A stretch of 64,000 nucleotides of DNA from JBHIBC01 sp046758905 (GCA_046758905.1 JBHIBC010000007.1:6323-70322), one strand, 5' to 3'. Shown: positions 17,123-25,725, counted from the stretch's first letter. Made by a program: numbers and translations. Notes: generated by a model from the letters alone, not told the origin.

Positions 17123-17341
17123 TCAGTGGTTCGTCTCGAGGATCTTCGGGGAGGCCTTGATGATGAACACCTCCTCGCTGCCGTCCGGGTTCACCTTCAC
17201 GACACGGTGGAGGAGCACCCTCTTGTCGTCCTTCACGGCGACGATGCTGTTCACGAAGATATCCTCCGACAGAGGCTCGTCCTTGGATTGCTGCGTCAGC
17301 CGCGGCTTGAGCGGTTTGACGTTCCATCCATGAAGCTTCAT
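17123..17341 (-). CDS. small unknown protein, 72 residues
   Basis: The frame from the ATG at 17341 (MKLHGWNVKPLKPRLTQQ) has GGAGGAGG 11 bases upstream. It encodes a compact basic/acidic mix with a strand-rich centre: EDIFVNSIVAVKDDKRVLLHRVVKVNPDGSEEVFIIKASP. No Cys, no membrane segment and no signal peptide are present. The gene is a single-gene transcript with its own terminator and lies in the lowest-GC stretch of this region, which argues that it is real. I do not recognise the family. Confidence 0.65.
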   Translation of the reverse strand: MKLHGWNVKPLKPRLTQQSKDEPLSEDIFVNSIVAVKDDKRVLLHRVVKVNPDGSEEVFIIKASPKILETNH

Positions 17342-17481
17342 CGTCCTGGCGTCCTCCTCCGGACGGCATGCAACCACTGCTCTATATACCTCAGGCCCGA
17401 TCCCCAGTCAAGGTCGATATCGTAAGCAAATCCTTAACGTCACCGTGGATCGCGAACCCGAACCACCGCGGCGAGCAACCC

Positions 17482-17490
17482 TGATATACT
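17482..17490 (+). promoter_or_regulatory. extended -10 promoter of the thiolase gene
   Basis: TGATATACT is an extended -10 element (TG-N-TATACT). It is 28 bases before the thiolase ATG, with a GAGGAGG ribosome site between. No -35 match is seen, as expected for extended -10 promoters. Confidence 0.5.
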
Positions 17491-17517
17491 CGCCGCGTTC
17501 CGCGAGGAGGATCCTCC

Positions 17518-18699
17518 ATGCACAAGGCGGTCATCGTCGGTGCCTGTCGAACTCCCGTCGGGAAGTTCCTCGGGGCTCTCAAGAAGCTCACCGCCCCCGA
17601 GCTCGGGGCCATCGTCGTGAGGGAGGTCGTCCGGAGGGCCGGGGTCCGTCCCGAGGAGGTGGACGAGGTCATCATGGGCAACGTGCTCACGGCGGGGCTG
17701 GGACAGAACCCGGCGCGCCAGGCGGCGCTCGGGGGCGGGCTCCCGGCGGAGGTGGCGGCCCTCACGGTGAACAAGGTCTGCGGGTCGGGCCTGAGGGCGG
17801 TGTCGCTCGCGGCTCAGGCGGTCCGCCTGGGCGACCACGACGTCGTGGTTGGGGGAGGCATGGAGTCGATGAGCAACGCGCCCTTCCTCGTCCGGGGCGC
17901 GCGCGAGGGTCTGCGGCTCGGACACGGCGAGCTGGTCGACTCGATGATCCACGACGGGCTGTGGGACGCGTACGAGAACTTCCATATGGGCTGCTGCGGG
18001 GAGCTCGTCGCCGAGAGGTACGACATCACCCGGCAGGCCCAGGACCAATACGCGGTCGAGAGCCATCGGAAAGCGATCGCCGCCATCGACGCCGGCAAGT
18101 TCAGGGCCGAGATCGTTCCGGTTCAGGTCCCCCAGAGGAAGGGTCCGCCGATCGCCGTGGAGGTGGACGAGGCGCCCCGGCGGGAGACCACCCTGGAGGC
18201 GCTGGCACGCCTGAGGCCGGCTTTCAAGGAGGGGGGCACGGTCACCGCCGGCAACGCGCCGGGCGTCAACGACGGTGCGGCCGCAGTCCTGGTGATGTCC
18301 GAGTCGAGGGCGGCGAGGGGAGGACATCGGCCGCTGGCCGAGATCGTGGCGCACGCCAGCAGCGGCATCGAGCCCAGGATGGTCATGATGGCGCCGGTCG
18401 AATCGGTGCGCAAGGTGCTGGCGAGGGCGGGCTGGGTCCCGGACGAGGTGGACCTGTTCGAGCTCAACGAGGCTTTCTCGGCGCAATCGATCGCCCTGAT
18501 CAGGGAGCTCAGGCTGCGGCCCGAGCGGGTCAACGTGCACGGGGGAGCGGTGGCCCTGGGGCACCCGATCGGCTGCAGCGGCGCCCGCATCCTGAACACC
18601 CTGATCTTCGCGCTGCGGGACCGCGGGACGCAGAAAGGGGTCGCGGCGCTCTGCCTGGGGGGCGGGAACGGCGTGGCGATGGCGATCCGCGCTCTTTGA
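17518..18699 (+). CDS. acetyl-CoA C-acyltransferase (thiolase)
   Basis: 393 residues, the usual length of a type-II thiolase that condenses two acetyl-CoA or cleaves 3-ketoacyl-CoA. The acyl-accepting Cys is in NKVCGSGLRAVSLAAQAV near residue 90. The C-terminal catalytic pair is in GGAVALGHPIGCSGAR (His) and AALCLGGGNGVAMAI (Cys), and NEAFSAQSIAL is also present. It starts MHKAVIVGACRTPVGKF behind GAGGAGG. The next same-strand gene is a 3-hydroxyacyl-CoA dehydrogenase, so a role in short-chain fatty-acid or butanoate metabolism is likely. The 183-base gap to that gene holds no supportable CDS. Confidence 0.95.
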   Translation: MHKAVIVGACRTPVGKFLGALKKLTAPELGAIVVREVVRRAGVRPEEVDEVIMGNVLTAGLGQNPARQAALGGGLPAEVAALTVNKVCGSGLRAVSLAAQAVRLGDHDVVVGGGMESMSNAPFLVRGAREGLRLGHGELVDSMIHDGLWDAYENFHMGCCGELVAERYDITRQAQDQYAVESHRKAIAAIDAGKFRAEIVPVQVPQRKGPPIAVEVDEAPRRETTLEALARLRPAFKEGGTVTAGNAPGVNDGAAAVLVMSESRAARGGHRPLAEIVAHASSGIEPRMVMMAPVESVRKVLARAGWVPDEVDLFELNEAFSAQSIALIRELRLRPERVNVHGGAVALGHPIGCSGARILNTLIFALRDRGTQKGVAALCLGGGNGVAMAIRAL

Positions 18700-18882
18700 C
18701 GGCCGCCGGGTGCCGGTCGTTTCCCCCGAGCGCGACGAGCTGTCGCGCCCGGAGCGGGGCCGTACACGCGCGAGCGCCGGGGCCGCCTGCGGATCGACCC
18801 GGACGGCCTGGTCGAGCGTCTCGTCGCCGCCCGCCGTTTCCTCTAACAGGGAGCCCGCCGCGCGGCGGGCGTTGAGGGCGTC

Positions 18883-19758
18883 ATGGCCGACGAGCCGGTG
18901 AGGGTCCTCGGTGTCGTGGGAGCGGGCCAGATGGGGCGGGGCATCGCCCAGGTCAGCCTGATGGCCGACCTCGAGGTGCTGCTCCTCGATCGCGAGTCGG
19001 CGATCGTGGAGTCGGCGCGGCGGGGCATCGACGGGAGCCTGCAGTCCCGTGTCGACAGGGGGAAGCTGTCGCAGGCCGACAAGAGCGCCGCGATGCGGCA
19101 GCTGCGCGCGACGACCGATCTCCGCGACCTGGCCGCCTGCGACTTCGTGGTCGAGGCTGTCCAGGAGGAGCTCGACCTGAAGCTGCGGATCTTCGCGGAC
19201 CTGGACGGGATCTGTCGTCCTGACGTCATCCTGGCGAGCAATACCTCGTCGCTGTCGATCACGCGGATCGGCGCGGCCACCCACCGTCCCGAGCGGGTGA
19301 TCGGCATGCACTTCATGAATCCAGTGCCGGCGATGGCGCTGGTGGAGCTGGTGGCCGGGCAGCGGACGTCGGGGGAGACCCTGGAGCGCACCCGGGCCCT
19401 CGCGGTCCGGCTCGGCAAGGCGCCGGTGCGATCGCAGGACCTGCCCGGATTCATCTCCAACCGGGTGCTGATGCCGATGATCAACGAGGCGATCTTCGCC
19501 CTCCACGAGGGAGTCGGCAGCCGCGAGGACATCGATGCGGTCATGACGCTCGGGATGCGCCACCCGATGGGCCCGCTGGCCCTCGCCGACTTCATCGGGC
19601 TCGACACGTGCCTCGCGATCCTGGAGGTCCTCCAGGGGGGCCTCGGCGACCCGAAGTACCGCCCCTGCCCGCTCCTGCGGCGGATGGTCGAGGCGGGGTG
19701 GCTGGGACGCAAGTCGGGACGCGGGTTCTACGAGTATGACGCGGGGAAGCGGCGGTGA
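18883..19758 (+). CDS. 3-hydroxybutyryl-CoA / 3-hydroxyacyl-CoA dehydrogenase
   Basis: 291 residues, the single-domain-pair form of the enzyme. It interconverts 3-hydroxyacyl-CoA and 3-ketoacyl-CoA with NAD(H). The Rossmann motif VVGAGQMGRGIAQV is at 8-21. ILASNTSSLSITRIGAATHRPERVIGMHFMNPVPAM includes the conserved Ser, and His-Phe-Met-Asn-Pro. DLPGFISNRVLMPMINEAIFAL and GMRHPMGPLALADFIGLDT form the C-terminal domain with the HPMGP motif. It pairs functionally with the thiolase upstream. The stop overlaps the GTG of the following helicase gene (GTGA), indicating translational coupling between unrelated functions. Confidence 0.95.
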   Translation: MADEPVRVLGVVGAGQMGRGIAQVSLMADLEVLLLDRESAIVESARRGIDGSLQSRVDRGKLSQADKSAAMRQLRATTDLRDLAACDFVVEAVQEELDLKLRIFADLDGICRPDVILASNTSSLSITRIGAATHRPERVIGMHFMNPVPAMALVELVAGQRTSGETLERTRALAVRLGKAPVRSQDLPGFISNRVLMPMINEAIFALHEGVGSREDIDAVMTLGMRHPMGPLALADFIGLDTCLAILEVLQGGLGDPKYRPCPLLRRMVEAGWLGRKSGRGFYEYDAGKRR

Positions 19759-22700
19759 GCCTGTCGACCGAGAGGCGGAGCCGGGCTCGGACCTCCTCCC
19801 GCCCGGGACCGGGCGCGGCCCGCGCCGCGCCCCGAGCGCGCCCGGGGGCGCCGCGCCGCCCCGCGGACGTCCCGTCCATCCCCGGGCTGATCGAGCGCAT
19901 CCGGCGCTCCGAGAAGCTGGGCGCGGAGGTCGTCCACGTCGCCTCGCTGCCGGCCCGCCCGTCGTCGTACGGGGATCTCGAGCGACCGCTCCCGCCTCCC
20001 CTGGGGAGGGGGCTCGAGGATCTGGGGATCTCCCGGCTGTACTCCCATCAGGCGGAGGCGATCGACCGCTGCCGCTCCGGGGAGGACGTCCTGGCGGTCA
20101 CGCCGACCGCGAGCGGCAAGAGCCTGGTCTATCTCGTGCCGACCCTGGAGGCGGCCCTGATACGGCCCGGGGCACGGGCTCTGTACCTCTTCCCCTACAA
20201 GGCGCTCGCCCAGGACCAGCTCCAGGGCCTCCGGGAGCTGGCGGCGGCCGCGGCGCGGCACGGCGGCCTGCTCCCGGGGCCGGGCGCTCTGCCCGGGTCG
20301 GGGCGTCCGGTGAGCGCCGCCATCTACGACGGCGACACGCCCGACGCGCAGCGGCGCCGGATCAAGTCTGACCCGCCGGACGTGCTGATCACCAATCCCG
20401 ACATGCTGCATCTGGGGATCCTCGCGCACCACGACGACTGGCGCGCCTTCTTCGAGAACCTCGACTGCGTGGTCGTCGACGAGCTGCACGTCTACAAGGG
20501 GATCTTCGGATCCCACGTGCACCACATCCTGCGGCGCCTGCTGAGGATCGCGGCGTCCCACGGGCGACGCCCGCGGATCATCGCCTCCTCCGCGACCATC
20601 GCCAATCCGGGCTGGCTGGGGGAGGCGCTCACCGGTCGGCGGTTCTCCCTCGTCGACCGGAGCGGCGCCCCGCGGGCCGAGAAGCACCTCATGTTCCTCA
20701 ATCCCCGCTCGAGCCCTTACACCGCGGCCACCCACCTGCTGGCGTGGTCGATGGACCACGGGTTCCGGTCGATCGCCTTCACCCGGGCCCGCAAGATCAC
20801 CGAGCTGCTGCACTCCTGGCTGCTGCAGTCGGCGCCGCGCTATCGCGGCCGCGTGAGCGCCTACCGCTCGGGCTATCTGCCGGAGGAGCGGCGGGAGATC
20901 GAGAGGCGCCTCGTCGACGGCACGCTGCGCGGCGTCATCGCGACCAGCGCCCTCGAGCTGGGCGTCGACATCGGCGGTCTCGACGTCTGCCTGCTGGTCG
21001 GCTATCCGGGGAGCATCGTCTCCTCCTGGCAGAGGATCGGCCGCGTGGGCCGGGAGGATCGGCCGGCGCTGACCGTCCTGGTGGCGATGCCGGACGCGCT
21101 CGACCAGTACTTCATGGCACACCCGATGGAGCTGCTGGAGCGGGGGTTCGAGGAGGCGGTCTTCGATCCGGACAACCCCGTGATCGCGCGCGCGCACCTG
21201 GTATGCGCCGGGGCGGAGATCCCCCTCTCGGAGGAGGCGGACGCCGAGTTCTACGACGACAGCGCCTTCGCCGTCGCCCGCGACCTGGAGAGGGAGGGAG
21301 CGCTGGCCCGGGACGCGGAGGGCGGGCGCTGGTTCACGCTCCGGCGCAGGCCGCAGCGCGACGTCAACATCCGGTCGATCGGCGCGACCTACACCATCAT
21401 CGACGAGGCGGCGGCCCGGGTCGTGGGCACCATCGACGGGGTGCGCGCCTTTCACGAGACGCACGAGGGCGCGATCTACCTCCATCACGGGCAGCAGTAT
21501 CTCGTCCGCGAGCTGGCGATCGGATCGCGCCGCGTGCGGGCCGTCCCGGTCGACGTCGATTACTACACCGAGGTCCGCGCGGAGAAGGAGACCGAGATCC
21601 TGGAGGTCCTCGACACGCGCGCGGTCGGGGCCCTCCGGGTCAGCCTGGGCCGGATCAGGGTGACCGAGAGGATCACCGGCTACGAGAAGCGGCGGCTGTT
21701 CGGCCGCGACCCGCTGGGCCTGTTCGACCTGTCGCTCCCGGCCCTCAGCTTCGAGACCGTCGGCTTCTGGATGCTGCTGCCCGACGCCCTGCGCGACATG
21801 GTGCTGGCGCGGGAGGGGCACTTCATGGGCGGGATCCACGCGGTGGAGCACGCCCTGATCGCGCTGTTCCCCCTGTTCGCCATCTGCGACCGGGGCGATA
21901 TCGGCGGCATCTCCTACCCCCTGCACCCGCAGGTCGGGCGGCCGGCGATCTTCATCTATGACGGCCATCCCGGCGGCGTCGGGCTGGCGGCGAAGGGATA
22001 CGCGGAGATCGGCGGGCTCCTGAGCCGCACGGCGGAGCTGCTCGCCGCGTGCCCCTGCGACGCGGGATGCCCCTCATGCGTCCAGTCGCCGAAGTGCGGC
22101 AACGGGAACCACCCGCTCGATAAGTCGGCCGCGCGCCTGGTCCTGGAAGTGCTGGCCGGCCGGCGCCCGCTGGAAGGGGCGGGACCGGAGGCCGACCCGC
22201 AGCCCGTGAGGCCTGCCGCCCCGCCCCGGGACTCGACGCTCCTGGGGGCCTGCCGCGTGGCATCAGAACAGCCTGCCGCCCCGCCCCGGGACTCGACCCC
22301 CGGCCCGGCGCCGGACCGCGCTCCGATCCGCGCCATGGGGCGGGGGGAGGAACACGAGCCGCCCCCGGCGACGTACCGGCGCGGAGCGGGCGACGCGGGA
22401 AAGGCTCGCGAGCAGACGCTGTTCTTCGACCTGGAGACGCAGAGGAGCGCGGAGGACGTGGGCGGCTGGCAGAACGTCGGGGAGATGAAGCTGGCGCTGG
22501 CGGTGACGTACGACGACGTGAACGCTCGATTCCGGACCTACTACGAGAAGGACGTCGACCGCCTGCTGCTCGACCTGGTGATGGCCGATCGGGTGGTCGG
22601 TTACAACATCGACCGGTTCGACCTGGTGGTCCTCGGGGCGTACACCGACTGGGACCTGTCCCACATCCGCTCCTTCGACATGCTGGCCGACATCTACCGG

Positions 22701-22943
22701 AAGCTGGGGTTCCGGCTGAAGCTCGCCGATGTCGCCGGGGCGACGCTGCGCATCGGCAAGAGCGCCGACGGGCTGCAGTCGCTGCGGTGGTGGAAGGAGG
22801 GGCGCGTCGATCTGGTCGAGCAGTACTGCCGGCGGGACGTGGAGGTGACCCGGGACCTCTTCCTGTTCGGCGCCAATAACGGGTACATCCTCTACTCCGA
22901 TCGCGACGGGAGGACGCTCCGCCTGCCGGTCGATTGGAAGTGA
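19755..22943 (+). CDS. MrfA/YprA-type DEAH helicase fused to a DEDD 3'-5' nuclease domain
   Basis: 1,062 residues. Residues ~45-790 are a superfamily-2 helicase of the Hrq1/MrfA family: Walker A TPTASGKS at 116-123, DELH box at 242-245, SATIANPG, and a helicase-C core ending in GRVGRE. A C-terminal DUF1998-like part has Cys766, Cys768, Cys772 and Cys775 with the spacing of the zinc site known in MrfA. Residues ~795-885 are a Pro/Ala linker with a repeated APPRDST segment. Residues 886-1062 form an RNase-H-like exonuclease: Asp892/Glu894 in FFDLET, VVGYNIDRFDLVVL, and YCRRDVEVTRD (DEDD set). In Bacillus the helicase MrfA and exonuclease MrfB are separate partners in mitomycin-damage repair. 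The fusion is seen; the same role is inferred. Confidence 0.88.
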   Translation: MSLSTERRSRARTSSRPGPGAARAAPRARPGAPRRPADVPSIPGLIERIRRSEKLGAEVVHVASLPARPSSYGDLERPLPPPLGRGLEDLGISRLYSHQAEAIDRCRSGEDVLAVTPTASGKSLVYLVPTLEAALIRPGARALYLFPYKALAQDQLQGLRELAAAAARHGGLLPGPGALPGSGRPVSAAIYDGDTPDAQRRRIKSDPPDVLITNPDMLHLGILAHHDDWRAFFENLDCVVVDELHVYKGIFGSHVHHILRRLLRIAASHGRRPRIIASSATIANPGWLGEALTGRRFSLVDRSGAPRAEKHLMFLNPRSSPYTAATHLLAWSMDHGFRSIAFTRARKITELLHSWLLQSAPRYRGRVSAYRSGYLPEERREIERRLVDGTLRGVIATSALELGVDIGGLDVCLLVGYPGSIVSSWQRIGRVGREDRPALTVLVAMPDALDQYFMAHPMELLERGFEEAVFDPDNPVIARAHLVCAGAEIPLSEEADAEFYDDSAFAVARDLEREGALARDAEGGRWFTLRRRPQRDVNIRSIGATYTIIDEAAARVVGTIDGVRAFHETHEGAIYLHHGQQYLVRELAIGSRRVRAVPVDVDYYTEVRAEKETEILEVLDTRAVGALRVSLGRIRVTERITGYEKRRLFGRDPLGLFDLSLPALSFETVGFWMLLPDALRDMVLAREGHFMGGIHAVEHALIALFPLFAICDRGDIGGISYPLHPQVGRPAIFIYDGHPGGVGLAAKGYAEIGGLLSRTAELLAACPCDAGCPSCVQSPKCGNGNHPLDKSAARLVLEVLAGRRPLEGAGPEADPQPVRPAAPPRDSTLLGACRVASEQPAAPPRDSTPGPAPDRAPIRAMGRGEEHEPPPATYRRGAGDAGKAREQTLFFDLETQRSAEDVGGWQNVGEMKLALAVTYDDVNARFRTYYEKDVDRLLLDLVMADRVVGYNIDRFDLVVLGAYTDWDLSHIRSFDMLADIYRKLGFRLKLADVAGATLRIGKSADGLQSLRWWKEGRVDLVEQYCRRDVEVTRDLFLFGANNGYILYSDRDGRTLRLPVDWK
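22211..22297 (+). repeat. 27-base direct repeat in the helicase-nuclease linker
   Basis: Two identical 27-base copies (22211-22237 and 22271-22297) stand exactly 60 bases apart, in frame. They encode PAAPPRDST twice in the linker between helicase and nuclease. Confidence 0.9.
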
Positions 22944-22953
22944 CCGCGGCGCT

Positions 22954-22982
22954 TGATCGCCCGGAGCGGACGTGATACAAGG
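22954..22982 (+). promoter_or_regulatory. sigma-70 promoter of the HU gene
   Basis: TTGATC, a 17-base spacer and TACAAG begin 11 bases after the helicase stop. Both boxes are 4/6 matches with ideal spacing. The leader to the ATG at 23047 would be about 60 bases. Confidence 0.5.
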
Positions 22983-23046
22983 TCGCGGCCCCGGCCGCCC
23001 GCGGTGCGGGGGGAGCCGAGTCGACAATCACAAGGGGAGATCCCGA

Positions 23047-23322
23047 ATGAACCGCACGGAGTTGATCGAAGCGATCGCCCGCGAGACCGACACCGACAGA
23101 AAGCAGGCCAAGACCTTCCTCGAAGGGTTCACGCGCATCGTCGAGAGCGAGATCAGGAAGGAAGGGGAGGTCCCCCTCTCGGGCCTCGGGAAGTTCAAGG
23201 TGGTGAAGCGCGCCGCCCGCACCGGCCGCAACCCCGCCACGGGCGAGCCGATCCAGATCCCCGCGAAGACCGTGGTGAAGTTCACCGTCGCCAAGGCGCT
23301 CAAGGACCTGATCAGGCGCTAA
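23047..23322 (+). CDS. HU/IHF family DNA-binding protein
   Basis: 91 residues, standard HU length. MNRTELIEAIARETDTDRKQAKTFL forms the N-terminal helical pair. GEVPLSGLGKFKVVKRAARTGRNPATGEPIQIPA is the beta-arm with the conserved RxGRNPxTG and the Pro at its tip. VKFTVAKALKDLIR ends the fold. The ATG at 23047 follows AAGGGGAG. It acts as a dimer that bends nucleoid DNA. An in-frame start upstream at 22972 would overlap the promoter and adds no conserved residues. Confidence 0.96.
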   Translation: MNRTELIEAIARETDTDRKQAKTFLEGFTRIVESEIRKEGEVPLSGLGKFKVVKRAARTGRNPATGEPIQIPAKTVVKFTVAKALKDLIRR

Positions 23323-23450
23323 CGGCCGGCCGCCTCGCGCGCGGGAGGGGACGGCGCCCGGACCTGCCCCGTCGCCGGGCTCGCCGGCTCCGCGTGCGGG
23401 CATTACGCTTCCGGGCAGCCGCATCGGGCCCGCGTCGAACCACCCCGGAG

Positions 23451-23909
23451 ATGACCGGCGACGCCACCCGAACCCGCCGCCTGCAGCAGGAGCTGTTCCT
23501 TCAGGAGCTGGTGACGGCCGTCTACCGCGTCTACGCGGAGCGCATCGACGACGCCGGCGGGCGCGGGATCCTCGAGGACTACCTGCGCCGCGAGTCGCAG
23601 AGGCGGCGTCAGCTGCAGGGCATCGGGCCGAGGCCGCCCGGGGCGGCGGCGCGGGTCGGAGCCCTGTTCGCCGCCGCCGGCCGTCTCTACGGTCGGGTGA
23701 GCGCGCTGCTCGGGACGCGGGTCATGCTGCGCATCGTGCTCTCCTCCAGTCGCCGCGCCGCGCGCCGGGCGTGCGCCGAGGCCGATCGGGCCCGGCGATC
23801 CGCCCGGCCCGATCGGCGACAGCTCGCCCTGATGCGCGCGCGAGCCGAGGGCGATCTGTGCGACGCTCTGGAGCGACACCTGATCGACACGACGCGTCGA
23901 GGCGGGTGA
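23451..23909 (+). CDS. unknown helical protein
   Basis: 152 residues starting MTGDATRTRRLQQELFLQELVTAVYRVYAERI. The N-terminal half has acidic residues spaced on long amphipathic helices (ELFLQELV, ILEDYLRRESQRR). The middle segment AARVGALFAAAGRLYGRVSALLGTRVMLRIVL is semi-hydrophobic, and the rest is Arg-rich. The pattern recalls ferritin-like/COQ7 folds, but I cannot place metal ligands with confidence. The ATG has only a GGAG directly adjacent. It stops 23 bases before the convergent mtaB stop. A real protein is likely but not certain. Confidence 0.5.
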   Translation: MTGDATRTRRLQQELFLQELVTAVYRVYAERIDDAGGRGILEDYLRRESQRRRQLQGIGPRPPGAAARVGALFAAAGRLYGRVSALLGTRVMLRIVLSSSRRAARRACAEADRARRSARPDRRQLALMRARAEGDLCDALERHLIDTTRRGG

Positions 23910-23931
23910 GGGGAGGCGCCGCCTTCTCCCC

Positions 23932-25275
23932 TCAGATCGTCCGCGCCAGGGTGTGGGTCTCCGAGGCGCTCGTGATCCGCAAGGCGACGAGCCGGTTGGA
24001 GAGGGCGTCGGCGTCCCGGCCGTCGAGGTCGACCCCGACGTCGATGAAATTGTCGGTCAGGGCGCGAAGACGTCCGTCCGGGCGGACCTCGCGCAGGGTG
24101 AGCGCCGGGAGATCGCGGCCGACGAACGATTCGCGGAAGCGCAGGGATATGCGTCGCGCCAGAGCGCGGAGCCTCGCGCCGCGCTCGGCGATGAGCCGCG
24201 GGTGGACCTGCCCCGGGAGGGCGGCCGCGCTCGTCCCGGGCCGGGGGGAGTACGGGAAGACGTGCAAGTAATTCAACGGCGAGGAGGCGACGAAGCGCAG
24301 CGTCGCCGCGAAGTCGGCCTCGGTCTCGCCCGGGAAGCCGACGATCACGTCGGCCCCCAGGCCGATCTCGGGCACGGCGGCGCGCAGGTCCTCGACCACG
24401 CGGGCGTAATCGGCGATCCTGTAAGGGCGTCGCATCCGGGACAGAACGGCATCGCTCGCCGACTGCAGGGGGACCTGCAGGTGCCGGGCGAGACGCCCTC
24501 CGCAAGAGGCCAGCAGGGAGCGGATCCGGGGGGTGACGGTCCTAGGCTCCAGCGAGTTGAGCCGCAGTCTCCCGAGCGCGGATCGCCGCAGCGCCCGGTC
24601 GAGCAAGTCGTGCAGCCGCAGCGGCGGATCCAGGTCCCTCCCATAGTCGCCGGTGTTGACGCCCGTGAGCACCATCTCGCGGTAGCCGGCGGCGGCGAGG
24701 CGCTCGATCCGCTCCAGAACCCGTTCGGGCGGCAGGCTCCGGCTCCGGCCGCGCACCGCGGGGATGACGCAGTAGGAGCAGCGCAGATCGCAGCCGTCCT
24801 GGACCTTCAGGTAGGCGCGCGTCCGCTCGAGCGGTTCGGCCGGAGCCTCGCACCCCTCCGTCGCCCCGCACGGCCCGAGGTTGCGCCGCGCGGGATCGGG
24901 GCGGAGGCCGAAGGCCGCCGCCGCGATGGCCTCGATTCGCCCGGCCTGATCCTCCGTCCCCACGACGTGATCGATTGCGGCGGCGGCGCGCAGGGCGTCG
25001 GAGTCCCGCTCGGCGTAGCACCCGCTCGCGATCAGCAGCGCGCCCGGGTGAGCCCGCCTGAGGCGCCGGGCGATCTGGCGGGCCTCCCGGTCGGCGCCGG
25101 CGGTCACGGTGCAGGTGTTGAGGACGACCAGATCGACGGCCCCCGCGGACCCCGCGGCGACCGCCGCCGGGGGAGCGGCGCGGGCCATCCCGAGGGAGCG
25201 GAGCCGACCCTCCAGGGCGGCGGAATCGGCCTGGTTCAGCTTGCAGCCGAGCGTGACGATGCGATAGGTGGGCAC
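23932..25275 (-). CDS. mtaB: tRNA (t6A37)-methylthiotransferase MtaB
   Basis: 447 residues. The enzyme is a radical-SAM methylthiotransferase that turns t6A37 into ms2t6A in tRNAs reading ANN codons. The N-terminal UPF0004 domain has IVTLGCKLNQADSAALEG, DLVVLNTCTVTAGADREARQ and IASGCYAERD, which supply the three cluster-binding Cys. The radical-SAM CxxxCxxC is in VQDGCDLRCSYCVIPAVRGRSRS. GYREMVLTGVNTGDYG, VPLQSASDAVLSRMRRPY and LGADVIVGFPGETEADF follow. The start is the conserved PTYRIVTLGCKLNQ and the C-terminal TRAM region is short. The CKLNQ signature and the length favour MtaB over MiaB and RimO. Confidence 0.93.
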   Translation of the reverse strand: MPTYRIVTLGCKLNQADSAALEGRLRSLGMARAAPPAAVAAGSAGAVDLVVLNTCTVTAGADREARQIARRLRRAHPGALLIASGCYAERDSDALRAAAAIDHVVGTEDQAGRIEAIAAAAFGLRPDPARRNLGPCGATEGCEAPAEPLERTRAYLKVQDGCDLRCSYCVIPAVRGRSRSLPPERVLERIERLAAAGYREMVLTGVNTGDYGRDLDPPLRLHDLLDRALRRSALGRLRLNSLEPRTVTPRIRSLLASCGGRLARHLQVPLQSASDAVLSRMRRPYRIADYARVVEDLRAAVPEIGLGADVIVGFPGETEADFAATLRFVASSPLNYLHVFPYSPRPGTSAAALPGQVHPRLIAERGARLRALARRISLRFRESFVGRDLPALTLREVRPDGRLRALTDNFIDVGVDLDGRDADALSNRLVALRITSASETHTLARTI

Positions 25276-25312
25276 GAACGGCGGCCTCCGCGGCGCATCA
25301 CGGGAGGAGGCG

Positions 25313-25318
25313 ATTGTA
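25313..25318 (-). promoter_or_regulatory. candidate -10 box of mtaB
   Basis: On the minus strand TACAAT lies about 40 bases upstream of the mtaB start; no good -35 box is found at 16-18 bases. Confidence 0.3.
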
Positions 25319-25363
25319 GCAGAGGCCGGATTCCCGACCGGCGGGGGAAGGCCGCTCGGGAGC

Positions 25364-25621
25364 TCAGGCGGCGTCGGGTCTCGGGCTCGGGCGGATCGGC
25401 TCCTCGCACACGCAGCGCTCGAGGAGGCGGTTGCACGCGAAGCAATAACCGTTCCTCGCGAAATAGTCGGCCATCTCCTCCTGCCAGGCGTCGATGAACC
25501 CGACCTTCTCGTAGTCCGTCATGTCGCTCATTTCGATGAGCAGGCGGATGTTCTCGCGCGACCTGTGGTAGGCGCGCAGGAGATCGAAGATCCTCTTCGC
25601 CCGCGACTCGGCGGCCCTCAC
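25364..25621 (-). CDS. small Cys-motif protein of unknown function
   Basis: 85 residues from a GTG at 25621 preceded by GGGGAGGATC, a good ribosome site. Residues 1-55 look like two helices (RAKRIFDLLRAYHRSRENIRLLIEMSD and YEKVGFIDAWQEEMADYFARN). The C-terminal part carries Cys60, Cys63, Cys70 and Cys72 (C-x2-C-x6-C-x-C), a plausible zinc site. The tail is Pro-rich. It is on the same strand as mtaB and purD but separated from both by about 100 bases. I do not recognise a family; a small zinc-binding regulator is one guess. Confidence 0.65.
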   Translation of the reverse strand: MRAAESRAKRIFDLLRAYHRSRENIRLLIEMSDMTDYEKVGFIDAWQEEMADYFARNGYCFACNRLLERCVCEEPIRPSPRPDAA

Positions 25622-25725
25622 GATCCTCCCCTGCGACGGGGTTTCATGCTAGCACGGCCCGCCGTCCCGGGCAGGCGCCGCCGTGCCGGCCGCGCGGTGG
25701 CGGTGCAGCGGGGAGGGGGAGACGG

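Noticed and set aside
18700..18882. Open stretch in the thiolase frame after its stop, ending with DPDGLVERLVAARRFL
   Set aside because: It looks slightly coding-like but has no start codon or ribosome site. It is only ~48 codons, which is not unusual at this G+C.
17440..21968. Long minus-strand frames opposite the thiolase, dehydrogenase and helicase genes
   Set aside because: Low-complexity Arg/Asp/His/Gln mixtures with no motif, fully covered by well-supported plus-strand genes.
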